NCBI RefSeq assembly: GCF_900107795.1
Contig: NZ_FNRL01000002.1
Location: forward strand, 1 to 64,000
Source of the DNA: Chitinophaga terrae (ex Kim and Jung 2007)
Lineage (GTDB): Bacteria; Bacteroidota; Bacteroidia; Chitinophagales; Chitinophagaceae
Reading direction: 5' to 3'
DNA length: 64,000 nt
Positions 62,592-64,000 of this stretch are shown here, in pieces. The position numbers were made by a program, and so were the translations under genes. The number at the start of each line of letters is the position of its first letter. The first letter of the stretch is position 1. The notes beneath the pieces are model-generated. The model saw only the letters and a program-made list of their open reading frames with translations. It had not been told where the DNA came from and did not search any database.

Positions 62592-62822
62592 TTATAACAA
62601 TTCGTCAATAGCTTTAGCCATTGCTCTGTCTTGATCCGTGACTATATCTCCTGCATCGTGGGTGTTCAACGAAATTTCAACCTTATTATATACATTCTTC
62701 CATGAAGGATGATGGTTTAGTTTCTCTGCCAGCATGGCCACTTTAGTCATGAACGCGAATGCTTCCTTAAAATCTTTAAACACAAATTCACGATGAAGTT
62801 GTTGATTTTTTTCTTCCCACAT
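62592..62822 (-). CDS. Pterin-4a-carbinolamine dehydratase
   Basis: 76 residues, a short form of the family. It carries the characteristic motif: [20 protein letters not shown] with the catalytic His pair, then [20 protein letters not shown]. The enzyme dehydrates 4a-hydroxytetrahydrobiopterin to recycle the cofactor of aromatic amino-acid hydroxylases; the bacterial role may differ. The N-terminal ~20 residues of longer relatives are absent, but the active-site part is complete. It is on the same strand as, and 21 bases upstream of, the kinase gene. Confidence 0.9.
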   Translation of the reverse strand: MWEEKNQQLHREFVFKDFKEAFAFMTKVAMLAEKLNHHPSWKNVYNKVEISLNTHDAGDIVTDQDRAMAKAIDELL

Positions 62823-62891
62823 AAGATAAAATATCAGGAATTAAAGTAATTGGGGGCTTTTCTTGGAATGGTCAAAACTGTGCTGTCCTAT

Positions 62892-63335
62892 CTAAAAAAT
62901 CAGGTTCATCCTATTCTTGATCTCCTTGGTATCCAGTAAAGATACTAATTGTACCTGCGGTACGCGTCTTAATTCTTCTAATAATTTTTTCACATCAACA
63001 GGCTGGTAATAATCGCCTTTTATCATCCACAGGAACTGTACCTGCTTGAGTTCGGGCAACAGGTATTCGGCCTGGCAATGATTATTATAAAAGTAATGGG
63101 CTACTGAATTGGTAGCTTCATGAAATTCGTATATCGGAAAATGATATGACCTGGTTTTTTTAGCAAGTGTGATCTCAATGGAGTTATTGATCCTGAAATT
63201 AGTGTGCAGGTGGCGGTTGATATGCCAGCACACCTGGTAATCGCTGGCTGTGGAGGCAATGCCAAGCAGGTGAGTGCTTTCAAAGAAATCTTCTACCAGT
63301 TGATCATTGTCCAGTTTTAGTTTTAGTACGCTCAT
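62892..63335 (-). CDS. IPExxxVDY family protein
   Basis: 147 residues. The pattern FESTHLLGIASTASDYQVCW followed by HINRHL matches a small Bacteroidota family named after an IPExxxVDY motif. The C-terminal half has FLWMIKGDYYQPVDVKKLLE, with ELRRVPQVQLVSLLD, also typical. Function unknown, with no signal peptide or membrane helix. It lies downstream of the alkyltransferase-like gene (24 bases) on the same strand. Confidence 0.8.
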   Translation of the reverse strand: MSVLKLKLDNDQLVEDFFESTHLLGIASTASDYQVCWHINRHLHTNFRINNSIEITLAKKTRSYHFPIYEFHEATNSVAHYFYNNHCQAEYLLPELKQVQFLWMIKGDYYQPVDVKKLLEELRRVPQVQLVSLLDTKEIKNRMNLIF

Positions 63336-63359
63336 ATGATTTACTGGGTCTAGGTTGAC

Positions 63360-63782
63360 TTATTGTTTTGTGACTCTTTTTTTGGGGCCTGGTGTTGCAG
63401 GGTTCCAGAAAACCGACTGAAAATTAATTATTTTATTATTCTTTACCTCAATTCCTTCCTGTTCCAGCAATTCCTGCATGAGGGTAGGAGTGGCAAAATG
63501 AGCGGCTCCGCTTAGTTCGCCTTTGCTGTTAACCACCCTGTGGGCGGGCACGGCTGGTTTGGCGCCGCCTGCCGCCGCCATGGCCCAGCCAACCATGCGG
63601 CCTGTTATTTTCAGGCCGGAAGCTTCCGCGATGGCGCCATAGGAAGTGACGCGCCCCCGCGGAACCTGCCGGGCGATCTTGTATACCGTTAAAAAGAAGG
63701 AAGCCGGTTTATCGGCTTTCTCCGCTGTTTTCTTCCCGTTGTTTAAGGAGGGCAGATCTTTTTGGTTCAGGTACTTTTTCAT
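63360..63782 (-). CDS. Alkyltransferase-like (ATL) DNA-repair protein
   Basis: 140 residues from the ATG at 63782. It has the MGMT/Ada DNA-binding domain: VYKIARQVPRGRVTSYGAIA, GRMVGWAMAAAG and PAHRVVNSKGELSG. The catalytic Cys of the PCHR motif of O6-alkylguanine transferases is replaced by Ala (PAHR), so it cannot take up the alkyl group. Known ATLs bind O6-alkylguanine and pass it to nucleotide excision repair. The N-terminal ~20 residues are a Lys-rich extension. Its 5' end overlaps the DUF5522 gene by 74 bases on the same strand. Confidence 0.9.
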   Translation of the reverse strand: MKKYLNQKDLPSLNNGKKTAEKADKPASFFLTVYKIARQVPRGRVTSYGAIAEASGLKITGRMVGWAMAAAGGAKPAVPAHRVVNSKGELSGAAHFATPTLMQELLEQEGIEVKNNKIINFQSVFWNPATPGPKKRVTKQ

Positions 63783-63912
63783 AATTATACGGGCAGTGTT
63801 TGCAGCCGTTGCCACAGCAATAACCTCTCTCCAGGTGAAACTTCTCAGTAAAAACCATGTAGCCTTGCTCGTTATAATAAAAATCAATATGCTCCACTAA
63901 GGGCTTCTTCAT
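63709..63912 (-). CDS. DUF5522 family small Cys-rich protein
   Basis: 67 residues. The motif ERGYCCGNGCKHCPYNY, with four Cys in C-C-x3-C-x2-C spacing, defines the family and suggests metal binding; the N-terminus has FYYNEQGYMVFTEKFHL. Function unknown. The C-terminal ~20 residues (KRSALLKQREENSGESR) lie in the overlap with the ATL gene, and its start overlaps the end of the gene to its right by 29 bases, so three genes form a compact overlapping chain. Confidence 0.85.
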   Translation of the reverse strand: MKKPLVEHIDFYYNEQGYMVFTEKFHLERGYCCGNGCKHCPYNYEKVPEPKRSALLKQREENSGESR

Positions 63913-64000
63913 CGGAAGGCAGTTTAATGCTTCTCCAATCGAGCGGCGCAGCTGGTAACTGGAATTGAAGGTAACGAATGGTCCGCCCGTCTTCCAGGTG
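63884..64000 (-). CDS. C-terminal end of a gene running off the window
   Basis: On the minus strand an open frame enters from the window edge and ends at a TGA (63884-63886). The last 38 residues include DGRTIRYLQFQLPAAPLDW and SDEEALSGAY. Base composition and codon use look coding. It overlaps the DUF5522 start by 29 bases, as expected for this compact chain. The family cannot be named from this tail. Confidence 0.6.
   Translation of the reverse strand, partial: HLEDGRTIRYLQFQLPAAPLDWRSIKLPSDEEALSGAY

Overview
The window looks like a chromosome segment of a Bacteroidota species, most likely Chitinophagaceae. The signs are family-specific genes (an IPExxxVDY-family protein, DUF5522, a DUF6520-like peptide, a large MacB/FtsX permease array), Rho with a long acidic insertion, TAnnTTTG-type promoter boxes and very few strong Shine-Dalgarno sequences. 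The assignment rests on recognising protein families by eye; no database search was run. No rRNA, tRNA, CRISPR array or intact transposase was seen.

Layout. 1-4.25 kb is an AT-rich accessory stretch: two unrecognised genes, a decayed XRE-type regulator cut at a perfect REP-like hairpin, and a small secreted DUF6520-like protein. 4.37-9.9 kb is housekeeping: RidA, a degenerate 3-hydroxyacyl-CoA dehydrogenase-like protein, TsaB, an ArsR regulator, an MBL-rhodanese persulfide dioxygenase-like enzyme, a BON lipoprotein and a lipid A acyltransferase. 9.98-15.0 kb (minus strand) holds nadB, a YhhN-family gene, an NtrY-like kinase and a sigma54 activator. Divergent from it, 15.2-33.0 kb is a large exporter locus: adaptor, ATPase, five tandem MacB/FtsX permeases, second ATPase, TolC, second adaptor. 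The divergent gap has two palindromic candidate activator sites and a sigma54-like promoter.

33.2-42.2 kb contains gpsA, a two-domain glycosyltransferase overlapped by a single-domain response regulator, a second sigma54 activator and two histidine kinases. 42.5-50.9 kb is a stress and DNA-repair block: a proline-rich peptide, a YciF-like ferritin fold, a short-chain dehydrogenase, topoisomerase IB, a small protein of the family often mislabelled phosphoribosylpyrophosphate synthetase, Ku, LigD, a membrane protein and a third sigma54 activator. 50.9-64 kb has a ChrA-like transporter, a 2OG-Fe(II) oxygenase, ExbD, AsnS, Rho, a small outer-membrane barrel protein, a TetR regulator with an apparent operator, a LytS/LytTR-type pair, a pterin dehydratase, an IPExxxVDY protein, an alkyltransferase-like repair protein and DUF5522.

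The most unusual signals are outside the genes. (1) Five copies of an intergenic repeat ending in CACGCAAAGG sit directly against the stop codon of a neighbouring gene; four are near-complete long inverted repeats of about 170-235 bp. (2) The exporter locus has a recognisable sigma54 control region next to its likely activator. (3) A REP-like palindrome lies exactly where a regulator gene is truncated.
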